Both the position numbers and the translations under genes were made by a program. From NCBI GenBank assembly GCA_963773845.1, contig CAVZCU010000011.1, positions 186,001-250,000 of the forward strand: a DNA stretch of 64,000 nt, in the 5' to 3' direction. Each line of letters begins with the position of its first letter. Position 1 is the stretch's first letter. Positions 47,796 to 57,700 of the stretch are shown in pieces. The notes under the pieces are model-generated. The model was not told the DNA's origin, searched no databases, and saw only the letters and a program-made list of their open reading frames with translations. The stretch is from SIAJ01 sp963773845 (lineage in GTDB: Bacteria > Planctomycetota > Planctomycetia > Gemmatales > Gemmataceae).

Positions 47796-48611
47796 TTACG
47801 CGCCGCCAAATGCCCGCCGAATGTGAACGACGAGGTTTTTCATCTGGAAGCCCTGCTCGGGCTGAACGTCGACGCGGGCGCCTTTGCGGACGAGCGTTTC
47901 GGTAACGACCGGGCCAACGGATGCGATCATGACGCGATCGAGTGCGTGTTTCCACTTCTCCTGAATGTTTCGCTCTTCGGCCACTTCGTAGATCCGGTCG
48001 ACTTGGGGTGAACTGGTGAAGACAATGGCATCGACCTCGCGTCGGGCGGCCTGTTCGATCAAGTCAGCGACGCGCACTGCATCCGCGGCGGGGGCATAAA
48101 CATAGGGTTGCACCGTCCGGACCTTGGCCCCAGCGGAGGCGAGGAAGTCCGTCAACGGGGCATTACTTTCACTGTAAAGCTGCACGCCGACAGTTTTGCC
48201 CGACAGGTTCAGCGTCTTCAACGTTATGATGACGCCGTCGGTCGTCGGTGCGGCGGCGACAATCGATGGCTTGAGGCCGATTTCCTTCAGCGCTTGCCCT
48301 GGCTTCGGGCCGCGGGTGATGGTGGGGACTTTTGCCAACGCCGCAATCACCCCATCGCGGATTCCCGCCCGCTCAGCGGCTGCCACGAGCCTTCGCAACC
48401 CCTCACCGGTGAAGAGAATGACGTATTCGAATTGCCCGGCAACCAATTCGCGCAACCAAGCGATCACCGGCGCTGCATCCGGCGCATCGAGGATGCTGAG
48501 CAAGGGACAGCGAAAAGTCGCGGCGCCTTCCTTTTCGAGCAGAGCCGCCAACTCTTCGAGTTGCCGGCCCTCGGCCAGCGCGATCGTCTTACCTGTCAAT
48601 GGCAACGACAT
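47796..48611 (-). CDS. hemD: Uroporphyrinogen-III synthase (stand-alone)
   Basis: A 271-residue protein with the two-lobe HemD pattern: LTGKTIALAEGRQLEELAAL, EYVILFTGEGLRRLVAAAER, TGVT-like loops, LSGKTVGVQLYSESNAPLTD, VDAIVFTSSPQVDRIYEVAE and VMIASVGPVVTETLVRKGAR. The family lacks strict catalytic residues. It is full length, unlike the HemD half of CobA at 25871. The two differ much in sequence, so one may have a special role (for example uroporphyrin for a different branch, or an antitoxic regulatory function). It has no neighbour on its strand upstream that suggests an operon. Confidence 0.85.
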   Translation of the reverse strand: MSLPLTGKTIALAEGRQLEELAALLEKEGAATFRCPLLSILDAPDAAPVIAWLRELVAGQFEYVILFTGEGLRRLVAAAERAGIRDGVIAALAKVPTITRGPKPGQALKEIGLKPSIVAAAPTTDGVIITLKTLNLSGKTVGVQLYSESNAPLTDFLASAGAKVRTVQPYVYAPAADAVRVADLIEQAARREVDAIVFTSSPQVDRIYEVAEERNIQEKWKHALDRVMIASVGPVVTETLVRKGARVDVQPEQGFQMKNLVVHIRRAFGGA

Positions 48612-48672
48612 TGTGAACCCAGGTGAACCGTCGGAGAGGCAAAGTCTGTTTTATGGGACTGGTGCGCAATCT

Positions 48673-49925
48673 TCATTTCTTGGCGAACTGCGCGAACCGC
48701 AACAGCGTGAATGGGGCCAGCGTAATTACGTATGGCGTACCGTCGGACGCGGCCGCGATGCCGAGCGGCACCCAGGGGGTAAGCGTGCCATCCTTTTCTT
48801 TGCGAAGCGTGTGGTGCCAAGGTTTCGGTTTGCCGTCGGGGCCGATGAGCTTTACGTAATCGGGGTTCTTGATGCCGACGGGACCGTGATCCTTGGGCGC
48901 GGAATCGCCCGGCGTGTAGCTGACGAGGTGCAACATCGGCCCTTCCGGCGCGCTTGCTCAGTCACAGCCATCCACACCGTTCCCTGCGGGCTGACTGCCA
49001 TCGCCCGGCAATCGGTTGACTTGGCGCTGGGGAGCAGTTTCCCGAGCGACCGACCGGGGAGCGCATCGCCGCTCGCCGTGAGATCGAAGCGATACAGTTG
49101 ATTGGTTGACATCTCCACGCAATAAAGCGTCTTGCGATCAGCCGTCGCGTCCCAGTTCTGAATCGCCCCGTCCTTCGAGATTTCCTTCGGCGCCGGCTTG
49201 CCATCGACGGTTATCGGGAGCTTGTCGAGCTTCTTTGTCTTTGGATCGTACCGAGCGACCAGCCCGCCGCGCACCGGGTGCAGTGCTCGATGCTGATTGT
49301 CGAGCACGATGAACGCGAACGAATGCTCCATGTCGCCGAGATCCGTGTACTTCTTTGTCTTGAGGTCCAGGATCATGAATCGCGTGTGATCGATTGGCCG
49401 GTCGTCGGAACAAGTGGACACATAGGCGATGCCGTTCTCTTCATCGGGCATGACGCTAATGATGCCGTGCTTCGGCCAGGCAATGCCAAAGTGTTCGTTC
49501 TTTCCCGTCATCGGATCGTGCGTCAGGACATAGCCGCCCTTGTAAAGATCGCGCGATTCGCCCTTCTCCGGATAGCCCTGCTTGGAGCCGACGTAGATCT
49601 TGTCGGTGAGCGTGCCGACGTTGTTGCGGGTGTGAATCTTGGCCTGGGCCGCGAAGCCGGTCGCTTTGGAGCCGATCACCTGATGGACATCCATGACCAT
49701 CCGCGTCTTTTCGGTCTTCGGATCGAATTCGAGCAAATACGCATCGACGCCGTACTTCGCGCAGCCGATGTACAGCTTGCCGTTATGCCCCTCGATGATC
49801 GAAAAGTAGCCGCTCTCCTGATTCGTATACTGGCTCGGCAGCTTGTATGCTTTCGCGAGCAACCAGTCGGCAGCGGAGGCGCTCGCACTGAAAAGACAGA
49901 GCACAACGAACGCGCAGATTCGCAT
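48673..49925 (-). CDS. Secreted beta-propeller-like protein (one apparent frameshift)
   Basis: The start at 49925 opens a signal peptide (MRICAFVVLCLFSASASAAD) and has GAGG upstream; an ATG at 49964 overlaps the preceding stop (ATGA) but would add a polar leader. The body has propeller-like strands (YLLEFDPKTEKTRMVMDVHQ, RFMILDLKTKKYTDLGDM, LVARYDPKTKKLDKLPIT, TLYCVEMSTNQLYRFDL). Near 48950 the frame changes: VTEQA should join PEGPMLHLVSYTPGD, ending in WVPLGIAAASDGTPYVITLA. About 417 residues. No enzyme motif. Possibly cotranscribed with the gene at 49961. Confidence 0.7.
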
Positions 49926-49960
49926 GGTACAGCCTCGCATTCGACTGATCGGGGGTCCAT

Positions 49961-51145
49961 TCATCTCTTGATCGGCTCAGGGATCCGGCCGGTGGCAGAC
50001 GGCCAGTCGCTTGGTTTGTATTCGACCTTCAGGTGGGGCGTTTCCATTCGCTTTCCCCCCTGGTGGTGGCTGGTCATCAGAGCATCCAGGATGCCCGTCG
50101 TCAAGAGTGTGCGCTCGACAGGATAGGATGCATGGCCCGTGAGCATCATCTTCTCGATGGCGGTCACCAGTTTGGCAAAGTGAGAAAACGGATCGACGTT
50201 CTGCAAATAAAACTGGCACGAACGGGGCTTGTCTTCGCCCTTCAACTGACCAGCGAAGCAGAATGCGCCGCCATCGCCCTCATACACAAATCCGTTCATC
50301 ATTGCAGCCGCCGCCTTGAAACCATCGCGATACTCGATCAACCAGATGGCGGCGTCCTTGGACTTGGCGGTGATACTGCGATAGTCGCCCTTGGCGGTCG
50401 AGGGCACGCGGCGAAGCGCTTCTTCCAGCAGCGACTTCGAGAAGTCGCCGCGGTCACACGCTTTCCACATGGCGTCGCCGCTCAACGCCTGCACCGCCTT
50501 GACGCCGACCTCGCCGCCCTTTCGCCGCTCGACCATGCACTGTAAACCTTCGAGCATGTGGAAGCCGTAACCCTCGACCGGTCCGTAGCCGACCCCGACG
50601 GCGTCGACAAGTTCGCACCCCCTGGGCAATTGCAGGTTCGGCTTCCGCCACGTCAATGGAATCGTTGAGCCCGCCATGAAAGGGAACATCAATTCGCGGG
50701 CCTTGTCGTACATCCATTTGGCGTCGGTCCACGTTGCCGCGAGGTGTTTGTCGTTGAAAACCGGCACCGATTTCTTCAATTTGGCGAACGTGGTCATTGC
50801 TTCTTCGAAAAACTTTCGCCGGGGATAGAGGATCTGTCCCGTTTCGTTCTTGGGATAAGTCCCGTGCTCGCCGACGCTGATGAATCCCTCCACCGCCAGC
50901 TTATTCCCGCCCAGTGTCAGTGCTTCTTCAATCGATTTGCAAAGGCGCACGCCATACTTCTTCGCGAGCGCGACGCTCATGTCGCTGGCGGGGAATTGAT
51001 CGACATACAGGGAGACCAGCTTGATGCCGTAGAGATTCTTGCCATCGTAGTTCGGTCCTTCGAGGATCTTGCCGAAAATGACGTCGGCGTGTGAATGGCG
51101 GTGATAGACTGTGGTCGCGCCGGCTACGGGTTTGGGTTCGTGCAT
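49961..51145 (-). CDS. Oxidoreductase-like protein (Gfo/Idh/MocA-type, divergent N-terminus)
   Basis: A 394-residue cytoplasmic protein. After a short lead (MHEPKPVAGATTVYHRHSHA) comes GKILEGPNYDGKNLYGIKLV and SMVALAKKYGVRLCKSIEEA-like helices, then KLAVEGFISVGEHGTYP, which replaces the usual GxGxxG nucleotide loop. The C-terminal part (GYGPVEGYGFHMLEGLQCMV, KGGEVGVKAVQALSG, AFCFAGQLKGEDKPRSCQFY) is conserved in planctomycete relatives. It may be a catalytically altered dehydrogenase. Its stop overlaps an ATG of the next gene. Confidence 0.6.
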   Translation of the reverse strand: MHEPKPVAGATTVYHRHSHADVIFGKILEGPNYDGKNLYGIKLVSLYVDQFPASDMSVALAKKYGVRLCKSIEEALTLGGNKLAVEGFISVGEHGTYPKNETGQILYPRRKFFEEAMTTFAKLKKSVPVFNDKHLAATWTDAKWMYDKARELMFPFMAGSTIPLTWRKPNLQLPRGCELVDAVGVGYGPVEGYGFHMLEGLQCMVERRKGGEVGVKAVQALSGDAMWKACDRGDFSKSLLEEALRRVPSTAKGDYRSITAKSKDAAIWLIEYRDGFKAAAAMMNGFVYEGDGGAFCFAGQLKGEDKPRSCQFYLQNVDPFSHFAKLVTAIEKMMLTGHASYPVERTLLTTGILDALMTSHHQGGKRMETPHLKVEYKPSDWPSATGRIPEPIKR

Positions 51146-51254
51146 TGGACTTCACGGAGCTGGGAATGGCTATGAACGATGATACTCAGCGACGTTTGTC
51201 GTGACCGCCTTACGATAACATCATGTCCCCCTGAAGCCGCCACTGTTTAACTGC

Positions 51255-53171
51255 ATGGGTAATATCGACGAGACTGTTGATCTTTCGTCGGAAGATCCGC
51301 CGCCGCCGGAGGCTGCACGCTTTGGCGATTATGAATTGCTCGGCGAAGTCGGTCGCGGGGCGATGGGGGTTGTCCATCGCGCTCGCTTGAAAGGCACAAA
51401 TCTCGTGGTCGCTCTCAAGGAAGTGCGGCCGGCCGGAAGCGATCGCGACTTCGCCGCACGGCGATTTCGCGACGAAATTGAAGCCGCGTCCGGTCTGCGA
51501 CACCCACACATCGTGCCGATCTTTCACGTCGGGGAGAACGCCGCCGGGCCCTATTACACGATGGCCCTGATCGAGGGGGGTTCGCTCGAAAAACACCTGC
51601 AACGTTTTCGGGACAATCCCCGCGGGGCCGCGACGCTCGTGGCCAAGATTGCCCGGGCGATTCACCATGCCCATCAGCGGCGGGTGTTGCATCGCGATTT
51701 GAAGCCGGGCAACGTGCTGATCGACGAGGCGGGCGAGCCGCACGTCGCCGACTTCGGCCTGGCGACTCGCCTTGATGCCGAGGGGGCCGCGACCGCGAAG
51801 GCCGCTTCGGGCTCACTGCCCTGGATGGCGCCGGAAGCCGTTCGTGGCGACCCCGCTCTGAGCACAGCGGTCGACGTTTGGGCGCTCGGCGTCATTCTCT
51901 ACGAACTACTCACCTGGCTGCGGCCGTTCGAGGCCGCCGATCGTAGCACAGTGCGACGGAAGATCCTGGAATCCGAGCCTCGCCCGCCGCGGGCGATCAA
52001 TCCGAAGATCGATCGCGATCTCGAAGCGATTTGCCTCGGCTGTCTCGCCAAGGATCCGGAGAAGCGCTACGAATCGGCCGCCGAGTTGGCGAGCGATCTC
52101 GATCGCTGGTTGCGCCACGAGCCGGTGCGAGCACGCAAGGTGGGCCGCATCGAACGCCTGCTCAAATGGGCCCGGCGGAATCCAGCGCTCGCCGGTGGAA
52201 CCGCATTTCTCGTGATCCTGCTGGTCGCCAGCACCATCGCCGCGATATCGGTGGCCCACGATCAGGAAAAGCGCGTCACCGACGAAGTTTGCCGCGGCAA
52301 CGAGTTCGCGGCCCGCCATGTCGCCAGCACCTTGATCGCCCGGTTGCATCAGTTCGGCGATGCGGTGGAATCGGCTGCCGACGATCCGCAACTGCATCAA
52401 GCCTGCAACGGCAACGACGGGCCGGCCATCGAAGAGTTCTTGCGCAAAAGGCTGTTGGCCAAACCGCCCGGGCCCGGCGCGCCGCCGTTCGCGACCGCGT
52501 TCGTTCTCGATCCGGAAGGTACGATTCGCGCCGAATCCCCGCAGCGCAATATCGTCGTCGGCGGGAATTTCGCCGAGCGCGATTACTTCCGCGGGGCCGC
52601 TGCAAGGGCCAATCGCCCAGACCGGGTGCACTTATCAAAGGTGTTTACGTCGAAGAACGATGGGCTCGACAAGCTCGCCGTGAGCGTGCCATTCCGACCC
52701 AGTGGCGGAAAAGGTCCAGTTTGGGTTCTGGGCGCCACGGTGCCGACCGATGCGACGCTCGGTCTCGGGGGCTTGCACGACGATCGACGCAAGGCCGTCC
52801 TGATCGCCCCGCGGGAATCGGACGGGTCGACGGAATACGTGATCCTCATTCATCCCGGCTTTGCGAGCCGCGAGCCGTCCGTGCCATTCCCCGCGGAAGT
52901 CTTACGACGGAGCGGCGACATCCTCTTGCCCGACGATAATTACACGGACCCCGTGGCCGCTCGACACCCCGAGTACGCTGGGCGCTGGCTCGCCGGCTTC
53001 GCGCCGGTTCCGGATAGCGACCTGATCGTTCTCGTGCAACAGCCGTACGAAGCCGCAATTGCCCCGCAACGCGCATTCCTCCGCCGCTTCGCCGACTGGG
53101 TCGCCGCCGTCGCGGGCCTCGCGGCTCTGTTCATTGTCGGCGCCTGGTTGCTCCGGCGTCGTGTCGAGTGA
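51255..53171 (+). CDS. Membrane Ser/Thr kinase with extracytoplasmic cache-like sensor
   Basis: A 638-residue receptor kinase. Residues about 24-290 are the Hanks-type domain: Gly loop GEVGRGAMGVV, Lys in VALKEVRP, catalytic loop HRDLKPGN (146-153), VADFGLATR (DFG 166-168) and the APE block WMAPEAVRG. A membrane segment (AFLVILLVASTIAAISV) follows near 316-333, then a 270-residue periplasmic domain with PDC/Cache style (ATAFVLDPEGTIRAESPQRN, GGNFAERDYFRGAAARAN, FTSKNDGLDKLAVSVPFR), and a final membrane segment (VAGLAALFIVGAWLL). The layout suggests a sensor of small molecules that drives the intracellular kinase. It stands alone. Confidence 0.88.
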   Translation: MGNIDETVDLSSEDPPPPEAARFGDYELLGEVGRGAMGVVHRARLKGTNLVVALKEVRPAGSDRDFAARRFRDEIEAASGLRHPHIVPIFHVGENAAGPYYTMALIEGGSLEKHLQRFRDNPRGAATLVAKIARAIHHAHQRRVLHRDLKPGNVLIDEAGEPHVADFGLATRLDAEGAATAKAASGSLPWMAPEAVRGDPALSTAVDVWALGVILYELLTWLRPFEAADRSTVRRKILESEPRPPRAINPKIDRDLEAICLGCLAKDPEKRYESAAELASDLDRWLRHEPVRARKVGRIERLLKWARRNPALAGGTAFLVILLVASTIAAISVAHDQEKRVTDEVCRGNEFAARHVASTLIARLHQFGDAVESAADDPQLHQACNGNDGPAIEEFLRKRLLAKPPGPGAPPFATAFVLDPEGTIRAESPQRNIVVGGNFAERDYFRGAAARANRPDRVHLSKVFTSKNDGLDKLAVSVPFRPSGGKGPVWVLGATVPTDATLGLGGLHDDRRKAVLIAPRESDGSTEYVILIHPGFASREPSVPFPAEVLRRSGDILLPDDNYTDPVAARHPEYAGRWLAGFAPVPDSDLIVLVQQPYEAAIAPQRAFLRRFADWVAAVAGLAALFIVGAWLLRRRVE

Positions 53172-53573
53172 CGTGGCTCTTGGATTTCTCACCACAGAGC
53201 CACCGAGGACACAGAGAAAAACTGCGAATCTGTATTTGGGCCGCCAGCGGATTATCAATTCGACACAGCTCGTAGCGAGCGAATTCGAGCCATTCCATTA
53301 CCAACTGTACTTCTCTGTACTGCTAACGTTTCCACTTCTTCGTCGTGCGCGCAGAATTCCCTCCCCCCGGCTCTGCGGGGGAGACTCCCTGTCTTTCCCT
53401 CCCCCCGGCTTTGCGGGGGGAGGGCAGGGTGGGGGGAAGACCTGGCTTGGTCGGGACGCTGCAACTCCGGGCTGGAAGCAGCTTCGCACCCAACCTGCCC
53501 TCCCCCCGCAAAGCCGGGGGGAGGGTAAAACGGCGGCTCCGCCGCGGTGTGTTGCTATGGTGAGACATTCAAG
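53172..53573. repeat. Intergenic repeat region with C/G-rich inverted units
   Basis: No gene in about 400 bases. Units of CCCTCCCCCCGGCTTTGCGG type occur at about 53358-53386, 53396-53427 (followed by GGGGGGAGGGCAGG) and, inverted, at 53494-53525. The last two are exact complements over about 32 bases and could form a large stem-loop. Such elements are common in Gemmata-type genomes. Confidence 0.65.
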
Positions 53574-54434
53574 CTATATGGTCTGCTCGTCCTCATCCTT
53601 CAGCAAATCCGGTTTCGCGATCTGCGACCAGTCGATTGGTCCGCCGCGGGTTTCGCTTTCTAGGAGCTTCAAGCGTGCTTCGAGTTCGCGGAGCTTGGTC
53701 GTCATTATCTCCAGTTGTGCTCCGGCGTCGTCTTTCCCCTTCGGCCGCGGCACCTCGGGGTAATTGAGTTGCCGTTGCAACGCGGCGAAGAAATAAAGCG
53801 GATCGCGCCCGCGGCTGGCCTTGGCGATCTTGCCTTCCTTCTCGCCGAAGAGCATGCGCACGGATGGCTCGAACTTCGGATTACGCCGCCGTAATTCGGT
53901 CACCGCGAATTCGGAGCGATAATAGATCAGGTCGGCGAAATCGACTACGCCAACCTCCTTGCGAACCGCGATCAGATACTCCTTCCAGTCGGCATCGTAA
54001 AAGGGGTCCTCGCTCATCGCCGTCAGACCATCCCAATAGCCAAGCCGGTTGCGGCAGATCGATTCGAATTGATAGACGAACAAGCCAGCCCGTGTTGGGT
54101 TGTTCGCGCGATAGGTGGCTTCGCGTTCGAGAACGAGCAGAGCCGTGGCCATCGGGAAGCGAAGCTTTTCGTCTTCGGCCTGACGAACGACGAATGCCTG
54201 GAACGGATGGAAATAGTGGTTCAGGCGTTCGAAACCGGTGGCCAGTAGCCCGCTGTGTTTGATTTCGGTTGCGAGAAACTGGACGGCGAAAGGCAGTCGA
54301 GTGGTGGTCAGGATCTCCTGATCGAGCGTGGCCAGAACTTCCTGCGAAGGCAAATTGTCCGCGACCCGTTCGCGGAAGTTGCGAAAGAAGTAAGCCTGCT
54401 CAATGTACTCTTCGCGCTCACGGACGGTGCTCAT
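53574..54434 (-). CDS. Conserved planctomycete hypothetical protein
   Basis: A 286-residue protein that begins MSTVREREEYIEQAYFFRNF and has strongly conserved-looking helices (FRERVADNLPSQEVLATLDQ, LPFAVQFLATEIKHSGLLA, FERLNHYFHPFQAFVVRQAE) and a C-terminal coiled coil (KLRELEARLKLLESE). No signal peptide, membrane segment or enzyme motif. I do not recognise the family. The neighbouring STK genes are separated by repeat-rich gaps, so no context hint is available. Confidence 0.7.
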   Translation of the reverse strand: MSTVREREEYIEQAYFFRNFRERVADNLPSQEVLATLDQEILTTTRLPFAVQFLATEIKHSGLLATGFERLNHYFHPFQAFVVRQAEDEKLRFPMATALLVLEREATYRANNPTRAGLFVYQFESICRNRLGYWDGLTAMSEDPFYDADWKEYLIAVRKEVGVVDFADLIYYRSEFAVTELRRRNPKFEPSVRMLFGEKEGKIAKASRGRDPLYFFAALQRQLNYPEVPRPKGKDDAGAQLEIMTTKLRELEARLKLLESETRGGPIDWSQIAKPDLLKDEDEQTI

Positions 54435-54476
54435 GGGGGCATTTTAGCAAACGGCTGTGCAACCTTCCCGAAGCCC

Positions 54477-54509
54477 AAAGTGGACGATCGCTCCGCGATC
54501 GTCCACTTT
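54477..54509. repeat. Perfect palindrome AAAGTGGACGATCGC
   Basis: Exact 15-base arms (54477-54491 and 54495-54509) around TCC. Its core, GTGGACGATCGC, is also found at 19319-19330, so it is an interspersed element. Confidence 0.7.
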
Positions 54510-54572
54510 CCTCGTTCCCACGCTCTGCGTGGTAACGCTCTTTCCTCCGCTCCGCGGTGCGAGAAATGGCCA

Positions 54573-54645
54573 TGACAGCGACGTGAACGGAAACAGCAAG
54601 CGCTCGCGCCGCGGAGCGGCGAACGCGGCGTTCCCACGGAGAGCG
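54573..54645 (+). repeat. Direct repeat copy A (3' side of kinase-STAND-FGE gene)
   Basis: About 73 bases, over 80 percent identical by eye to copy B at 60621-60693 in the same orientation (shared core CTCGCGCCGCGGAGC). It lies 80 bases after the end of the large reverse-strand gene. Confidence 0.6.
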
Positions 54646-54722
54646 CCGCACAGCGTGATAACGCGGGAAAGGAATGAGTCGACACGTCCGCGTATTTTGC
54701 TCTACGAGATCTTCGTTCACAG

Positions 54723-57700
54723 TTATTGCCCCAGCGTCCGGGCCGGTCGCAACCCCCAGGCGAACAGCCGGAAGTTGGGGCTGTAACCCCGACTCCGGTA
54801 ACTGCTCCGGATGAAGCCGGAACTGTGCATCACAGGCGCTCCCATCACCACCCGCCGCTGATCGTCCCGCACCGCCGCGTCTCCGGCCGATTCGGGCGCG
54901 GCCTCCCACGTCCGGCCCACCCGCAGGGCGTGGAGAAGTATTCGAGCGTTAGGGGGTACTCGAACTTCCCGGGCAGCCGACCGAGTTTGTTCCGCGCCGG
55001 TGGACGTGTAACACGAGGGCTTCACAACCCGCGTCTGCCGGTTGCTCACGGCCTCGGGCTGCCCGGCGTCCGCCCCGAGTCCACTGTCTGCCTCGCCAGG
55101 GTCGTGGTACGCGTCGTGGACCCATTCCATAATGTTGCCCATCATGTCGAACATGCCGAAATCGTTAGGTTTGAACCGCCCGACCGAGGTCGTCCCCTGG
55201 CCGAGTGCGAGCTTAACTGTCCAAGCATAGTGGTTGTCGAGGTCCGGGTTTTGCCCGTAGTACCGGCTGGTGATCGAGCCGGCCCGGCAAGCGAACTCCC
55301 ACTCCGCCTCCGTCGGTAGGCGGTACCCCGTCCGCCGCAAAAAGTCCGGCATGATTCGCATCCCCTGCGCATACTCCCCCTGTTCGTTCGGCAGATAGCA
55401 CCACTGCTCTCGCGGGATTCCTTCTTGCTCGTTGAGCCAGTTGCAGTAAGCCGCCGCCTCATACCAGTTCAAATTGTTGATCGGGCAGTCCCGTTCGGGG
55501 GAAAACGTGTCCCGGTAGTAAAAGTCTGCTCGGAATCGGAGAAACTCGGCCACTGTCACCGTGTGGGTCATAAGGGCAAAGGCGTGGTCGAGGCGGACGC
55601 GACGCTGCAATTCCACGTCCCCTTCTGGCCCTCCCTCCCGGCCCGCCTCGTACGGGGGAGACCCAATCACTATCTCTCCGGGACCTCGAATAACGGCCAG
55701 CTTCTGTCCCTGACGGGTCACATACCATCTCCGTGCATCGACCGCTGCCCCGGTAGCGAGCTTCTGGTCGGCAGCGGAAAGGTCGGAGCCCCGGCCCCAC
55801 CGGCGAAGGGTCCATGCGACCGCACCGTGCATGCCCGGGTCTGGGTCGTCGGCATACATCGCGAGCAGTTGGGGCGCCAACCGCTCCCGTTCGGCCGGCG
55901 GCATCTGGCGCTCGATGAATTCCCCCAGAACTAGTACCAGCGCACGACGAACGGACACCTCAAGCTCAGAGTCCAGTCGGCGAAAAATCTGTTCCCGATC
56001 GGCTCCTAGCGGGTCAAACCGGTGAATGAGATAACTTCGCGTACGCGGGTCGGGCTGGTGACGAAGCAACGGCCAGACCCGATCTTGACGTCCCAGTCGG
56101 AGCAGGGCAACCGCGGCCGTCGCCTGCCGCCGCGCCAGCCGGTCTTTCGCCTCCTCTGCGATCAGCGGCCGGTGCCAGACCGTGGCCGCCTCGGTTCGCT
56201 CGCCGCCCGCACTCGCCGAGACGGCGACCGGGCGATAGCCGCTGGCAGCCAGCCGAAGGGCTTGCGCCGACTGCTGTGTCGGAGAGAGGCCGTGGATCGT
56301 CGTCGATTCGAACTGTGTACTCACGTTCCAGAGGGCGGTCGTCAGCGGAAGCGGACCGTCGGTGTCGGCATCCCGCCCGACCCATTGGCTCAATTGAACA
56401 TCGGTCATCAACAAACCGGGACAGCCATCGGCGCGAAAATCGGCTGAAGCGCCATGAAAGACTCGCGTCGTGGACTTCTGCTGTCCTTTCCGCCGGGTCC
56501 AAAGGCTGCAGCCGTGCGGCTGCCCTTGCTCGTCAAACGCGACCCCGGCGACCTGGCAATTGAACCTCTCCGCTGCCAATGCCGCGAGAGCTTCTTGGCC
56601 TGGCCCCTCAAGGGGGCCTACCTTTAGTTGGACGTCGACGTCGGTCACATCCGCCGAAGCCCAGACCGCCGTGAAGCAAGGCCCGCCAGCGGGCCCCGGA
56701 CAGACGACGGCTACATCTACCGGGATGTACCCTTCGCGGCGTAGGTTCGCGTCCCGAGTGCTGAGCAAGTCGGCATCTGCCTCGCTCAGCCACGTCCAGG
56801 GGCGGCCGTCGCGGGTCCAAATCGCCGCCATTGTTGGTGAACAACTCAAGAGGTACGGTCGGATTCGCACTGGCCGATAGCCACACTGACCGAGCCTCTC
56901 GACGACATTGTTGAACCGAGCCCGCGGCATGGCCTGGCAAAAGGCGAAGTGGTCTTGAACCAGTCCCTCGGCGACTTCGATCTCGTTCCGGACTTCGGCC
57001 GGGACATCCTCGTACTTGGGGTCCGCCGGCGGATCGACCCAATTGGGTTCGGCTATCTTTTCCAGCTCCAGCTCCAACTCGCGGACAGCCGCCTGCCCGT
57101 GCCGGGCGAGCACCGGGAATAGTCCGGCGAACTGCTTGGGGTTGGCGTCGCAGAGAAGGTCTGCCAACAGACCTACGTCGTCCGCCGCGTAGTCCGCCAA
57201 GGTGGAAGTGGCCAAGGCGAGCTGCAATTCTCCCAACTCATGGTTGCGGAAAATGGTAGCCAAAGGGCTGATTAGCTGGCCGCCTACTGGGCGGAGGGAC
57301 TCCTTCCACTCCCCCAGGAATTCGGGGCTCACCCGGGTCAGGGCCTGAGCCACGCTGACTCGGATCTCCTGCCAGCGCGGGCCGGAGGCGTCGTAGGCCG
57401 CCAGGGCGGCCGCCGCTCGCAAACGCTGGTCCTCGTTCGCCGTGGCTTCCGTGTCCGACCATAGCCGGCTGTTCAGTTTCTCTTTGTGCTGCACCAGGGC
57501 GTCCCGCAGGATCGGGAAGTCTTCCGGCGTCGCCTGAAGCAGGCGCTCATACAAGTAGTCGAGTTGACCGATATCTCCCGGCAGCAGAGCGAGGGCCGTG
57601 TGAACCTTCGCTCGGCTCTGCTCCTCGGCCGCCTGCTGTTCCTGCCGCAGCAACGACTCGGCGAACTTGCGCACGTGACCGATCTGTGCACGAGATCCGG

